64,000 nt of DNA from Burkholderia sp. SRS-W-2-2016 (GCF_001931485.1 NZ_MSDV01000062.1:1-64000), one strand, 5' to 3'. Shown: positions 7,189-16,066, counted from the stretch's first letter. Program-made: numbers and translations. The notes: a model not told the origin generated them from the letters alone.

Positions 7189-9084
7189 TCAGGCCTCGAC
7201 CGCTTCCGCGAGCACGCGCTCGCCGGCGGCGCGGCCGGCTGCCCGGCGGCCGGCGAGCGGATTGCGCAGATTGCCGGCCATCTTCAGATTGCCCGCCGGA
7301 TCCGACAGGTTGACCATCTGCAGGTTATTGCCGAGCTGCAGACGGTTCAGGCACGAATGCAGGAACTCCGGCGCGAACATGTCGTACTCCTCGTACTTCT
7401 GCGCAAGCTGCGGATGCGCATCCTGATAGCGCGTCACGCAGCGCGCGACCGCGTCCCAGAACACGTCTTCGGTGCAGCAGCCGTGCTCGACCAGAATCTG
7501 GTTCACGTAGCGGAAGAAGCCGTCGAATACGTCGATGAAAATTGCCAGCAGCTTCACGCGCTCGGGCACGTCGACCGCGAGGCGCTGCACGTTCTCCGGC
7601 AGCTTCGCGTCCTTGTTCAGGATCGCGGATTCTTCCGCGATGTCCTTCATGATCGCGCGCACCGGCACGTGGTTTTCGAGCACGAGGATCAGGTTCTCGC
7701 CGTGCGGCATGAACACCAGGTCGTACGTATAGAAGCAGTGCACGAGCGGCGCCAGATACGCTTCCATATAGCGGTCGAGCCACGCCTGCACGCCGAGCCC
7801 GGACGCTTCGATCAGCGCGGGCAGCAGCGCGCGGCCGTCGCGGTCCGTGTGCAGCAGCGCCGCCATCGTCATCAGACGCTGGCCGTCGCCGACGTGCTGG
7901 AGCGGGTTTTCGCGCCACAGCGCGGAGAACATCTTCTTGTACGGCGTATCGACCGGCACCGCCGCTTCGTAATAGCCGTTGCGGAAACCGAGCGACGCCA
8001 CCTCGCGCAAAATCGTGAAGCCCTGGCCGCGCAGATACTGATCGCTGCTGACGAGGCCGAGAATGTAGTCGTTGATCGCCGGCGTGCCCGACATGTAGTA
8101 CGGCGACAGCCCGCGCATGAAGCCCATGTTGAGGATCGACAGCGAGGTCTTCACGTAGCGCTTCGAGCGGTCCGATACGTTGAAGAACGTGCGGATCGAC
8201 TGTTGCGCGAGATAGCGGTCCTCGCCGTAGCCGAGGCAGATGATCCGGTTGGTCGCGACATAAGACGCGAATGCGATCGAGAGCTTGTTGAACCACTGCC
8301 ACGGATGCGCGGGCATCAGGTGGTAGTCGTCGAAACTGCAGCCGCGCGCCTCGACGATCTCGCGAAAGCGCGCGACGGTCGATGCGCCGAGTTCTTCGTC
8401 CATCAGCCGCGCATAGTCGAGATCGGCCGAGCAATGAAATGCTGCGTGGTCCTTATGAACCGCCAGCCAGATCACCTGGATCGTCGAGCCGGCTTCCGGC
8501 GCGAACGCGCGGTAGTCGCCGGCATCGAAGCCGAGCCGCCCGTTGTTCGCGACGAAGCCCGGATGCCCTTCGCTCATCGCGGTTTCGATCGCCTGGAAAT
8601 CCGCGTGCAGCAGATCGGGCGTGTCGGGTCCCGCTTTGACCGCCTTGTAAGCGGCGCCGTACAGCGTGCTGCTGATTTCGTCGAGATAGATCGGCAGCAT
8701 CTCTTCCTTGATCGCGAGGCGTGCGCGCACGTCGAGAATGAACGCGAGCGCGTCGAGCGGCTGTTCGACGCCGTCCTTCGTGCAGACGATCGACTCCGGC
8801 CGGATGCTCCAGTGGCGCAGCGCGAGCTGGCGGGCTTCGAACGTATAGGCGCGCGAGCCGTCGTCCGACTTCACTTCGTAGCGCGCATAGTGTTCGCCCG
8901 GCGCGTCGCCGAGTTTTTGCGGTTCGACGATCAGTTCGTGCGCGTATTCGGCGATCGCCTTGCGCACCAGCATCCGGTTCGCGTTGCGCCACACTTCCGG
9001 CGTCAGATGCGCGGCCGCTTCGGGCGGGTTCAGCAGTACGTGTTGCTGGGCCTGTTGCATCGTCAGTTGGGTCGTCGAAGTCAT
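7189..9084 (-). CDS. alcC: NIS siderophore synthetase (IucA/IucC family), AlcC-like
   Basis: A 631-residue ATP-dependent NRPS-independent siderophore synthetase. It condenses a carboxylate with an amine through an acyl-adenylate. The IucA/IucC core shows SEGHPGFVANNGRLGF (the phosphate-binding His region), HPWQWFNKLSIAF and PYYMSGTPAINDYILG, followed by the FhuF-like C-terminal region MPHGENLILVLENHVPVRAIMKDI. Its ATG overlaps the preceding acyltransferase stop (ATGA). Only one synthetase is present in the cluster, as in alcaligin, putrebactin and bisucaberin systems, where one enzyme both dimerises and cyclises N-hydroxy-N-succinyl-diamine units. Aerobactin and rhizobactin loci have two. Confidence 0.9.
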   Translation of the reverse strand: MTSTTQLTMQQAQQHVLLNPPEAAAHLTPEVWRNANRMLVRKAIAEYAHELIVEPQKLGDAPGEHYARYEVKSDDGSRAYTFEARQLALRHWSIRPESIVCTKDGVEQPLDALAFILDVRARLAIKEEMLPIYLDEISSTLYGAAYKAVKAGPDTPDLLHADFQAIETAMSEGHPGFVANNGRLGFDAGDYRAFAPEAGSTIQVIWLAVHKDHAAFHCSADLDYARLMDEELGASTVARFREIVEARGCSFDDYHLMPAHPWQWFNKLSIAFASYVATNRIICLGYGEDRYLAQQSIRTFFNVSDRSKRYVKTSLSILNMGFMRGLSPYYMSGTPAINDYILGLVSSDQYLRGQGFTILREVASLGFRNGYYEAAVPVDTPYKKMFSALWRENPLQHVGDGQRLMTMAALLHTDRDGRALLPALIEASGLGVQAWLDRYMEAYLAPLVHCFYTYDLVFMPHGENLILVLENHVPVRAIMKDIAEESAILNKDAKLPENVQRLAVDVPERVKLLAIFIDVFDGFFRYVNQILVEHGCCTEDVFWDAVARCVTRYQDAHPQLAQKYEEYDMFAPEFLHSCLNRLQLGNNLQMVNLSDPAGNLKMAGNLRNPLAGRRAAGRAAGERVLAEAVEA

Positions 9085-9719
9085 TGCTGTTGATCCTTTG
9101 CGGTGGTGGTTCGAATGGCTGCGTAGAAGTCAGCGCGCGTGCAGAAAGCGAGCGACGCGGTCTTCTCGCGAAACGCGACGTTCTTCGCATGGACGAAGCC
9201 CATCGCGCGATTGAGTGCGTGAATACGGGTGTTGCGCGCGTCCGGTTCGACGACGATCCGCACGGCGTCCAGCTGCTCGAACAGGAACGTCATCAGCGAG
9301 CGGAACACCTGCTGCGTGTAGCCGGACACCGGCTGCGAAGCAGGGCCGACGAACAGATGCATGCCGAGGTCGCCGGGCAGAGGCGTGTAGTGCTCGCCGA
9401 CTTCGTCGTGCGCCGGGTCGTAGCTTTCGAACAGGAACGCGCTCGCGCCGTGCTGGCTGCCGATCCATGCGCGCGCATGCCCCGAGTCCTCGATCGCCTG
9501 ATAGAACGCGGCGACTTCGGCGACGCTTTTGTCGCGCATGTTCCAGAACGCGGCGCGTTCTTCGATGAACCAGCGGTGCAGCGTCGGCGCGTCGCGTGGG
9601 ACGTCGAGCGCGCGGATCTCGAAGCCGTCGACGTTTGCAGTACGGGACGAGCGTGTGGCGGCGTGCGGGGGCGCGGCGTAGCGCAGCGCGATTTCGTCGG
9701 CGACGATGTCAGTTCGCAT
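9081..9719 (-). CDS. alcB: Siderophore N-acyltransferase (GNAT), AlcB/IucB-like
   Basis: A 212-residue acyl-CoA-dependent N-acyltransferase of the RhbD/IucB/AlcB group, expected to acylate the hydroxylamine made by the N-hydroxylase (succinyl-CoA if the product is alcaligin-like). Family features are LHRWFIEERAAFWNM near residue 45, DLGMHLFVGPA with QVFRSLMTFLFEQL (acyl-CoA binding), and RIVVEPDARNTRIHALNRAMGF. The start overlaps the MFS exporter's 3' end by 11 bases and the stop overlaps the synthetase start by 4, so the genes are co-translated. The N-terminal ~30 residues are variable. Confidence 0.85.
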   Translation of the reverse strand: MRTDIVADEIALRYAAPPHAATRSSRTANVDGFEIRALDVPRDAPTLHRWFIEERAAFWNMRDKSVAEVAAFYQAIEDSGHARAWIGSQHGASAFLFESYDPAHDEVGEHYTPLPGDLGMHLFVGPASQPVSGYTQQVFRSLMTFLFEQLDAVRIVVEPDARNTRIHALNRAMGFVHAKNVAFREKTASLAFCTRADFYAAIRTTTAKDQQQ

Positions 9720-11022
9720 GGGCAGTGGCTCCGGTGTCGGCTAGTGCGGGGGTGAGTTCGGTGGTCAGGTCGGTGGCAAGCGTCGCGTCGGCGAGTGGGG
9801 TTTTGGGCGCTGGCGCGGCGTTCGTTTCGCGGCCGGCGCTCGCCCGTTCGAGCAGCCAGACGCTCAGCAACGCGGTCACCACCAGACCCGCGGCGGCCGC
9901 GAAAAACGGCGTACGCAAGCCGGTTGCATCGACGATCGCGCCAGCCGCGAACGACGCGAGCAGCACGCCGAGGTTCTGGAAGAAATTGATCACGCTGAAG
10001 TCCGCCGCGTACCACGCGGGTTTGCTGAGCGCGAACATCGTCACGTCGAGCTTCACGACGATCTGGAAGAACGCCCAGCCGAACAGCAGGCGCCCGGCGA
10101 TGATCGCGAGCGGCGCTTCGACGCCCTGCAACAGCAGACCCACGGTGCACAACAGCAGGTTGCCGAGCATGTGATCCGGCAGGCGGCGGCCCGCGTCGGC
10201 GATGCGCTTGTTGATGCGCAGCGCGACCAGCGCGACCATGCCCGGAATCGCGAACACCGCGCCCGACAGCAGCTCGCTCGGCGAGCCGCTGACGCTCTGC
10301 CAGTACGACGACATGAACGGCCGGATCAGGTACACGCAAAAGTCGAACGCGAGCATCAGCAGCGCGAGCCGCAGGATCGGCAGGCGGTCGCGCAGCGTGC
10401 GGCGCGCGGTGCTCGCGCCGGCGTTCGCTTCATCCGCTTCATCCGCTTCGTCCGCAAAACGGCAGCGTCGCGGGATCGCATGCGCGCGGATCAGCCACAG
10501 GCAGATGAACATCTGCGCGAAGTCGCCGGCTGCCATCGCGAAGATGCAGCTGTGCGCGCTCCACACCTGCATTACGAAGCCGCCCGCCACCGCGCCGGCA
10601 ATCGCGCCGAAATGCACGACCACCGATAGGAGTCCGATCGTATGCGCGTGCGACTCCTTCGGCTCGAAGCGCATCATGTACGGATACATCAGCAGATAGC
10701 TGCTCTTGCACATGAACATCGCCAGCGACAGCACCCAGAACAGCGGCACCGTCGGCGCCCAGTAGCTCGCGAGCGACAGCACGCCCGCCGCGAATTGCGT
10801 GTAGACCAGCAGATGCATCGCGTCGAGCCGCTTCGCGACGCGCGCCCATACGGGCAGCGTCAGCATCACGACGATCGAAATGAACGCGACGTAGGCGCCC
10901 GCATGCACGGGGCTCGTCACGCCATAGCGCGCGGCGAAGAACTGCGGATAGAACGGAATCAGGATCGCATCGCTGATGACGGCGAACGTCGTCATCAGGA
11001 TGATCATGTTGCGCAACGTCAT
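9709..11022 (-). CDS. alcS: MFS siderophore exporter, AlcS-like
   Basis: A 437-residue inner-membrane MFS protein with about twelve spans, starting MTLRNMIILMTTFAVISDAILIPFYPQF. Lying inside the siderophore biosynthetic operon, it is best read as the exporter of the finished siderophore, the role of AlcS in Bordetella. The ATG at 11022 overlaps the N-hydroxylase stop (ATGA). The central cytoplasmic loop contains a 9-base tandem repeat (10427-10453) encoding DEADEADEA. In Bordetella alcS is outside the alcABCDER block, whereas here it sits between the alcA- and alcB-like genes. The C-terminal ~40 residues are Ala/Thr-rich and poorly conserved in appearance. Confidence 0.78.
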   Translation of the reverse strand: MTLRNMIILMTTFAVISDAILIPFYPQFFAARYGVTSPVHAGAYVAFISIVVMLTLPVWARVAKRLDAMHLLVYTQFAAGVLSLASYWAPTVPLFWVLSLAMFMCKSSYLLMYPYMMRFEPKESHAHTIGLLSVVVHFGAIAGAVAGGFVMQVWSAHSCIFAMAAGDFAQMFICLWLIRAHAIPRRCRFADEADEADEANAGASTARRTLRDRLPILRLALLMLAFDFCVYLIRPFMSSYWQSVSGSPSELLSGAVFAIPGMVALVALRINKRIADAGRRLPDHMLGNLLLCTVGLLLQGVEAPLAIIAGRLLFGWAFFQIVVKLDVTMFALSKPAWYAADFSVINFFQNLGVLLASFAAGAIVDATGLRTPFFAAAAGLVVTALLSVWLLERASAGRETNAAPAPKTPLADATLATDLTTELTPALADTGATAHAN

Positions 11023-12392
11023 GCGGCCTCCAGCGGCACCTTCACGAACCCGTCGGTGTCCGGCACCGAGAAGTCCTGCAACGCGATGCGCCGCTCGATC
11101 TTGTAGTGCTCGACGCCGGTGATTTCGCGCAGGATGCACGAGTTGCGATAGCAGCTCATGCCGAGGTCGGGATTGGTCAGGCCGTGGCTGTAGAGCCCGG
11201 CGTTCTGCACGAACACGTCGCGCTCGTCGACGTCGATCGCATAGTTGCGCGATAGCCGGTAGCGACCCTTGTCGTCCCAGCGGATGCGCTCGCGGATGCC
11301 GTCGATAAAGCCCGGCACGTTCTGCGTATAACCGGTCGCGAAGATCGCGCCGCCGGTCACGTGTGTGTACTGCACGCCTTCGTCGCGCTGCACGAAGCGC
11401 AGGTGATAGCGATCGTCGATGCGCTCGTAATGGCAGGCGGTCAGCTCGGAGTTGGTGATCAGCCTTGCATTCTGATGACCGCGGCTGCGGCGGTCGTCGA
11501 GCAGATCGTAGATCTGGTTGATCAGCGACGCGTTCACGCCTTTGTACAGACTGTCCTGCTTCGCAATGATGCTTTCGCGCACGCCGTCCGGCAGGTTGTA
11601 GAAGTAATCGATGTAGTCCGGCGAGATCATCTCAAGCGTGAGCTTGGTGTTCTCCATCTGGAAGAAGCGCGGCGAACGCGTGATCCACGTGAGCGAGTAG
11701 TCGTGTTCGTCGCTTTCCTTCAGCAGGTCGTGAAAGATTTCGGCGGCGCTCTGGCCGCTGCCGATCACGGCGATCGAGCGCTTCTTCTGCAGGTCCTGCT
11801 TGCGCGCGGTGTACTGCGCGCTGTGAATGCAGTGCTCGCGCACCTCGTCGCAGCACGCCGGCAGTTGCGGCACCGAACCGACGCCGACCACCAGCCGCCG
11901 CGCGCGATGCACGAACGGCTGGCCGCTGCTCACATGGCGTCCGCTCACCACGTAGTGCGCGCGTTCGGCGTCGTATTCGACCCGCTCGACGTTCGAACCG
12001 AACGCGATGCTGGACAGCTGCGCGATCGCCCATTTGCAGTAGCGGTTGTATTCGGCGCGGCTCAGATAGAAGCGCTCGCGGATGTAATACGCGTAGAGCT
12101 TGCCTTCCTGCTTGCAGTAGTTGAGGAAGCTGAACTTGCTCTGCGGGTCGGCGAGGCTGACGAGGTCGGCGAGAAACGGATTTTGCAGCGTGGTGTCGTC
12201 GATCAGCATGCCGGGGTGCCAGTCGAAGTCCTCGTTGCGCTCCAGAAAGAGGCCGTGCAGATCGCGGATCGGATCGGCCAGACACGCGAGGCTCAGGTTG
12301 AACGGCCCCAGCCCGATCGCGACGAAGTCGAGGACCTCGGGCTGCGCTTCGGCACGCGTCTGCTTTCCTGCATGAACATTAGGTGTACTCAT
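11019..12392 (-). CDS. alcA: Lysine/ornithine/putrescine N-monooxygenase, AlcA-like
   Basis: A 457-residue flavin-dependent N-hydroxylase. It carries the FAD motif FVAIGLGPFNLSLACL near residue 26 (GxGPxN form), the NADPH motif IAVIGSGQSAAEIFHDLL, and the C-terminal FATGYTQNVPGF motif of siderophore N-hydroxylases. It makes the N-hydroxy-diamine precursor of the hydroxamate. The ATG at 12392 has AGGAA upstream (revcomp of 12398-12402) and is the first gene of the six-gene operon. A Fur box lies 118 bases upstream. The diamine (putrescine, lysine-derived or ornithine) cannot be told from motifs; putrescine is inferred from the overall alcaligin-like gene set. Confidence 0.88.
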   Translation of the reverse strand: MSTPNVHAGKQTRAEAQPEVLDFVAIGLGPFNLSLACLADPIRDLHGLFLERNEDFDWHPGMLIDDTTLQNPFLADLVSLADPQSKFSFLNYCKQEGKLYAYYIRERFYLSRAEYNRYCKWAIAQLSSIAFGSNVERVEYDAERAHYVVSGRHVSSGQPFVHRARRLVVGVGSVPQLPACCDEVREHCIHSAQYTARKQDLQKKRSIAVIGSGQSAAEIFHDLLKESDEHDYSLTWITRSPRFFQMENTKLTLEMISPDYIDYFYNLPDGVRESIIAKQDSLYKGVNASLINQIYDLLDDRRSRGHQNARLITNSELTACHYERIDDRYHLRFVQRDEGVQYTHVTGGAIFATGYTQNVPGFIDGIRERIRWDDKGRYRLSRNYAIDVDERDVFVQNAGLYSHGLTNPDLGMSCYRNSCILREITGVEHYKIERRIALQDFSVPDTDGFVKVPLEAA

Positions 12393-12509
12393 GGTTGGAT
12401 TCCTGTTTGGCCGGATAAGACCATGTTGAGATGCCTCATCGATCGACTTAAAGCGGGGGGATGCCGGACGGCTGCGCCGCATGACACCTGCGGCTTGAGA
12501 CAGGCTTCA

Positions 12510-12528
12510 AATGAGAATCGATCTCATT
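12510..12528 (-). promoter_or_regulatory. Fur box of the siderophore biosynthesis arm
   Basis: AATGAGAATCGATCTCATT has 7-base inverted arms (AATGAGA/TCTCATT) and matches the Fur pattern of repeated hexamers. It lies 118 bases upstream of the N-hydroxylase ATG. The box at 12901-12919 differs at only two of 19 positions. Iron-replete repression is expected. Confidence 0.8.
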
Positions 12529-12772
12529 CGTGTTGGCGAATCATAGGAAGTTTGTCGGCCGATCGCAAGAGCGAAATTCCAGTTCGGCAGGATTCCGAAG
12601 TAATTGCCCGATGCGTTCAGCATCACGCCGCGATCGGCCGGATCGCGGCGAAAGTCCGTGTGGATCGGAACGGCGCCCGGATGGCAGAGGGCTTGCTTCG
12701 AGCGCGTGACGCGGGCCTCCCGCAGCGTCTTTTTTTGAGATTTCTTTGGCGCTAAAACCCTTCGAATAGTAG

Positions 12773-12840
12773 GGCCAAATGCCATGCGCATAGTGGGCCG
12801 CCCAGCCGCGCAGGCTGGGGCGCTGTGGCCAAATTGCCAT
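12773..12840. repeat. Direct repeats flanking a hairpin in the siderophore spacer
   Basis: ggccaaatgccat (12773-12785) and ggccaaattgccat (12827-12840) are near-identical direct repeats. Between them lies the hairpin CCCAGCC-gcgca-GGCTGGG (12801-12819). The unit sits in the 563-base spacer between the N-hydroxylase and receptor genes, which otherwise shows only the two Fur boxes and no credible coding sequence. It could be a regulator site or a remnant of a small mobile repeat. Confidence 0.5.
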
Positions 12841-12900
12841 AGGACTTATCCGAAATGCTTTCAAATCACAAACGCCTTTGCTAAGATCGCCGGCTCAAGG

Positions 12901-12919
12901 AATAAGAATCAATCTCATT
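12901..12919 (+). promoter_or_regulatory. Fur box of the TonB receptor gene
   Basis: AATAAGAATCAATCTCATT matches 17 of 19 bases of the box upstream of the biosynthetic operon and lies 36 bases before the receptor ATG, overlapping the expected transcription start area. It ties receptor and biosynthesis to the same iron control. Confidence 0.78.
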
Positions 12920-12955
12920 TGCATAATCGACGGAGGCGCTCGTTCGCTGGCTGAC

Positions 12956-15193
12956 ATGAAGAATCAAAAGAACACACGTACAAAAGGACTGTCGCTTCAT
13001 CGTCCGGTGCAGATTGCGGTGTGGCTGGCTTTTGCCGGCGCGGCGCAGGCTGCTTTCGCACAGAGCGCCGCCGGCGGGGAAACCGCGGCGCCGGGAGCCA
13101 CCGCAACGGGCGCGGCGGCGAGTGGTGCGACGGGCGGGGCGGCAAGCGGGGCGGTAGGCGGCACCGAGCAGGCGCTGCCGGCCGTCAATGTCAGCGCAAC
13201 CGCGCAAAGCGATTCGCCGTTGAACCTGCGCACGCCGGTGTCCGCCGGCGCGCTGGGGTCGCGCTCGCAGCTCGACACGCCGTTTTCGACCACGGTCGTG
13301 ACCGGCGAGGAGCTCGCCGACCGTCAGGCCAACAAGCTCGGCGACGTGTTCATGGGCGACGCGTCGGTGACCGACAACAGCAACGCATATAGCGCGTGGG
13401 CCACCTATATTTCGATTCGCGGTCTGCCGATCGACTGGCAGAACGGTTTCCGCATCGACGGCAATCCGTTTATTTCGTACGGCATAACAATGCCGTATGA
13501 AAACCTCGAACGGGTCGAATTGCTGAAGGGCCTCGGCGGCTTCATGTACGGCTTCGCGCAGCCGGGCGGGATGGTCAACTACGTGACGAAGACACCGGGC
13601 GACAAGCCGGTGACGAGCGTGTCGGTCGGCTACCGGATGGACAGCGTGTTCAGCCAGCACGTCGACCTGAGCCGGCGCTTCGGTCCGGACGGAATGTTCG
13701 GCGCGCGCATCAACTACACGCACGAAGCGGGCAAGACCTACAACGCGGGCGACATCAATCGCAATTCGCTGGCGGTCGCGCTCGACGGTCAGCTCACGCG
13801 CGACCTGCAGGTCTACTTCAACGCGATCTACCAGCAAAGCCGTTCGAGCGGCCAGACGCCGGCGATCTATATCTCGCCGCAATACGTCGGGACCGGATTG
13901 CCGTCGCCGATCAGCGGCGGCAGCAATCTGCTCGGCGGCACCGACCAGCATCTGAACACCAACCTGCAGCTGTACACCGGCGGCGTCAAATATCAGATCA
14001 CGCCGAACTGGTCGTTCAATACGTCGGTGAGCTACAGCAAGTCGTCGCGCGACCGTAACGAGAGCACGCTGACGCTGCTGAACCAGGCGGGCGACTACTC
14101 GGACAGCCGCTGGAACGGCGACGAAGGTCACCAGGACATCTACTGGCAGGGCATGTTCGAAGGCAAGGCGAAGACCGGCATCTTCAAACACGACCTCGTG
14201 TTCGGCGCGTCGTATCAGCGTCAGACCAACGACTACAGCGCCGTTTCGCACTACTTCACATTGGGCGACGGCAACCTGTACCAGCCGAACCCGTGGCGCT
14301 ACTACTCGGGCGCGGGTCTGGACAAGTACCGCGATAGCCAGATCACGCAGAAGTCGCTGTTCGCCAGCGATACGATCCAGCTGACCGAGCGCTGGTCGGT
14401 GCTCGCGGGTCTGCGCTACTCGAACTACGATCAGGAGAGCTACAACCTGAGCGGCGGGCGCATATCGCAGTACAGCCAGAACGGCGTGCTGACGCCGACC
14501 GCCGCGCTGATGTACAAGCTCGAACCGCATACGACGCTGTACGCGAGCTATGTGGAAGCGCTGGAGCAGGGCTCGATTGTCGACCAGATCTATGCGAACG
14601 GCGGCGCGTTGCTGCGTCCGCTGCGCTCGCGTCAGTACGAGATCGGCATCAAGAGCGAACAGGAGCGCTGGAGCGCGACGGCCGCGCTGTTCCGCATCGA
14701 ACGCGGGGCGGCTTACGCGAACGAACAGAACGTCTACGTGCAGGACGGCAACTCGATCTATCAGGGTCTCGAAACCGCCGGCAGCGTGCGGCTCGGCCGC
14801 AACTGGCAGTTGGCCGGTTCGATGTTGCTGCTCGACTCGTGGTACGCGAAGGGGCAGGCGTATAACGGCAATCGCGTCGCGGGTGCGCCGCAGTTCGTCG
14901 CCGCCGGCCGGGTGACCTACGACGTGCCGCAAGTGCCTGGCCTGCAGGTCGGCGCGGCCGCGAAATTCACCGGCAGCACCAAGGTGCGTCCGGCGGGCGA
15001 CCTGGAAACGGGCGGCTACATGATCGTGAACGTCGGCGCGAACTATCTGACCCGTGTGGGCGGCCACGATGTGACGCTGCGCGCGGCGATCGACAACATC
15101 ACGAACCGCCGCTACTGGATGTTCCAGTACGCGAGCTACATTGCGCCGGGCGATCCGCGCATGGTCAGTGTGAACGCGAAGATCGATTTCTGA
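12956..15193 (+). CDS. fauA: TonB-dependent ferric siderophore receptor, FauA-like
   Basis: A 745-residue outer-membrane receptor. It has a signal peptide (hydrophobic VQIAVWLAFAGAAQAAFAQ), then an Ala/Gly/Thr low-complexity linker, then a plug domain (~residues 60-210: FSTTVVTGEELADRQ, YISIRGLPIDWQNGFRIDG, LERVELLKGLGGFMYGFAQPGGMVNYVTK), and a 22-strand barrel ending in aromatic F. The ATG at 12956 is chosen from the signal peptide; GGAGG lies 19 bases upstream, further than usual. It is divergent from the siderophore biosynthesis operon with a Fur box 36 bases upstream. The plug/barrel type is that of hydroxamate receptors such as FauA, FpvA and FoxA. Ligand identity is inferred from the neighbouring genes. 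Confidence 0.87.
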   Translation: MKNQKNTRTKGLSLHRPVQIAVWLAFAGAAQAAFAQSAAGGETAAPGATATGAAASGATGGAASGAVGGTEQALPAVNVSATAQSDSPLNLRTPVSAGALGSRSQLDTPFSTTVVTGEELADRQANKLGDVFMGDASVTDNSNAYSAWATYISIRGLPIDWQNGFRIDGNPFISYGITMPYENLERVELLKGLGGFMYGFAQPGGMVNYVTKTPGDKPVTSVSVGYRMDSVFSQHVDLSRRFGPDGMFGARINYTHEAGKTYNAGDINRNSLAVALDGQLTRDLQVYFNAIYQQSRSSGQTPAIYISPQYVGTGLPSPISGGSNLLGGTDQHLNTNLQLYTGGVKYQITPNWSFNTSVSYSKSSRDRNESTLTLLNQAGDYSDSRWNGDEGHQDIYWQGMFEGKAKTGIFKHDLVFGASYQRQTNDYSAVSHYFTLGDGNLYQPNPWRYYSGAGLDKYRDSQITQKSLFASDTIQLTERWSVLAGLRYSNYDQESYNLSGGRISQYSQNGVLTPTAALMYKLEPHTTLYASYVEALEQGSIVDQIYANGGALLRPLRSRQYEIGIKSEQERWSATAALFRIERGAAYANEQNVYVQDGNSIYQGLETAGSVRLGRNWQLAGSMLLLDSWYAKGQAYNGNRVAGAPQFVAAGRVTYDVPQVPGLQVGAAAKFTGSTKVRPAGDLETGGYMIVNVGANYLTRVGGHDVTLRAAIDNITNRRYWMFQYASYIAPGDPRMVSVNAKIDF

Positions 15194-15224
15194 TCGGAGC
15201 GGGGCCGCTCAGCCGGCCCGTCGA

Positions 15225-15255
15225 GCGAAGCGGCACCCGCAGCGGTCCGCTTCGC
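15225..15255. terminator. Hairpin between convergent receptor and TetR genes
   Basis: gcgaagcgg (15225-15233) and ccgcttcgc (15247-15255) form a perfect 9-base stem with a 13-base loop, between the receptor stop (15193) and the TetR stop (15264). No T run follows, so it may be a weak or Rho-assisted terminator. Confidence 0.45.
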
Positions 15256-15263
15256 GCCGAGGT

Positions 15264-15908
15264 TTATCCGACCACGGACGCCGGCCTCGGGCGTCCCGCC
15301 AGTTCCGCGGCCGCGTCGGCGCCAATGCCGGTCATGCACAGCAGCCGCGTGACGATCTCGTCATTCACGCTGGCTGGCAGCCGGTCCGTGGTGATCGCGA
15401 GACTCGCGCCGACGATCGCATGCGCGCTCAGATGCCACACGAGTTCAGGATCCGCCACCGGAAATAGTCCCGCGTCCATCGCGTTGCGCAGGTCGCGAAT
15501 CGCAAACGGCCCCATGCGCCGGAACAGCGCGTCGGCGATCACTTCCGAGCGATACAGCATTTCTTTCCAGCGGATGTCGGTGGTCGCCGCATCGAGAACG
15601 GTTCGGATTCCGAACGCATAGACGGCGGCGGGATCGGCGAGGCCGGCGGTCGCCTGTTCTATCCGCAGCGCCAGCTCGTGCATCATTTCTTCGAGGACCG
15701 CGATCGCGAGTTCGTCCTTCGACTTGAAGTAGTTGTACACCGTCCCCGCACCTACATCGGCGAGTTCGGCGATCTCCAGCATCGTCGCGGCGTCGATGCC
15801 TTTCTCGCTCATGATCGTGCCCGCGGCCTTGATCAGCGCCTCGCGATTGCGCCGCTGCCGACGCGCGACGCGTCCTTCCTGATCGCCCTGTCTGGACGGG
15901 GTATTCAT
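15264..15908 (-). CDS. TetR-family regulator of the resorcinol operon
   Basis: A 214-residue repressor. The N-terminal HTH (residues ~18-65) reads REALIKAAGTIMSEKGIDAATMLEIAELADVGAGTVYNYFKSKDELAIAVL, the TetR signature, followed by a helical ligand-binding domain. It is divergent from the flavin hydroxylase/maleylacetate reductase/hydroxyquinol dioxygenase operon. The spacer contains two copies of tgacgaacattc, one near each promoter, likely its operators. The ATG at 15908 is the first Met before the HTH; upstream sequence lies in the shared promoter. The effector is presumably resorcinol or a pathway intermediate (inference). Confidence 0.88.
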   Translation of the reverse strand: MNTPSRQGDQEGRVARRQRRNREALIKAAGTIMSEKGIDAATMLEIAELADVGAGTVYNYFKSKDELAIAVLEEMMHELALRIEQATAGLADPAAVYAFGIRTVLDAATTDIRWKEMLYRSEVIADALFRRMGPFAIRDLRNAMDAGLFPVADPELVWHLSAHAIVGASLAITTDRLPASVNDEIVTRLLCMTGIGADAAAELAGRPRPASVVG

Positions 15909-15932
15909 CGAAGTTCTTCCCGAATTCAGTAT

Positions 15933-16066
15933 TGACGAACATTCTAGTACGAATCGCGCGCTGAAAAATCCGCCGCGAGGCTTTGTGCTACGCCTTTCCT
16001 GTTCCGCCCCCCGATGCCAATGACTGAGAAACGGAGTTGAGTGTTTACCATATGTGACGAACATTC
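15933..16066. promoter_or_regulatory. Divergent control region with two 12-base operator copies
   Basis: The 12-mer tgacgaacattc occurs exactly at 15933-15944, 25 bases from the TetR start, and at 16055-16066, 129 bases from the hydroxylase start, in the same orientation. Placement beside both divergent genes is what an autoregulated TetR operator pair would show. Confidence 0.55.

Noticed and set aside
6598..9093. An 831-codon open frame on the plus strand
   Set aside because: It is antisense to the NIS synthetase and FhuF genes and encodes Arg/Val-rich sequence with no family pattern. Long antisense frames are normal in GC-rich DNA.
7189..12392. Aerobactin or rhizobactin locus
   Set aside because: These need two IucA/IucC synthetases. 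Only one is present, with a Rieske protein as in alcaligin.
12881..15067. A 728-codon open frame antisense to the TonB receptor gene
   Set aside because: No domain is recognisable, and the plus strand encodes a clear receptor with signal peptide, plug and barrel.
15225..15255. Strong intrinsic terminator after the receptor gene
   Set aside because: The 9-base stem is good, but no U tract follows on either strand, so it is kept only as a low-confidence terminator.
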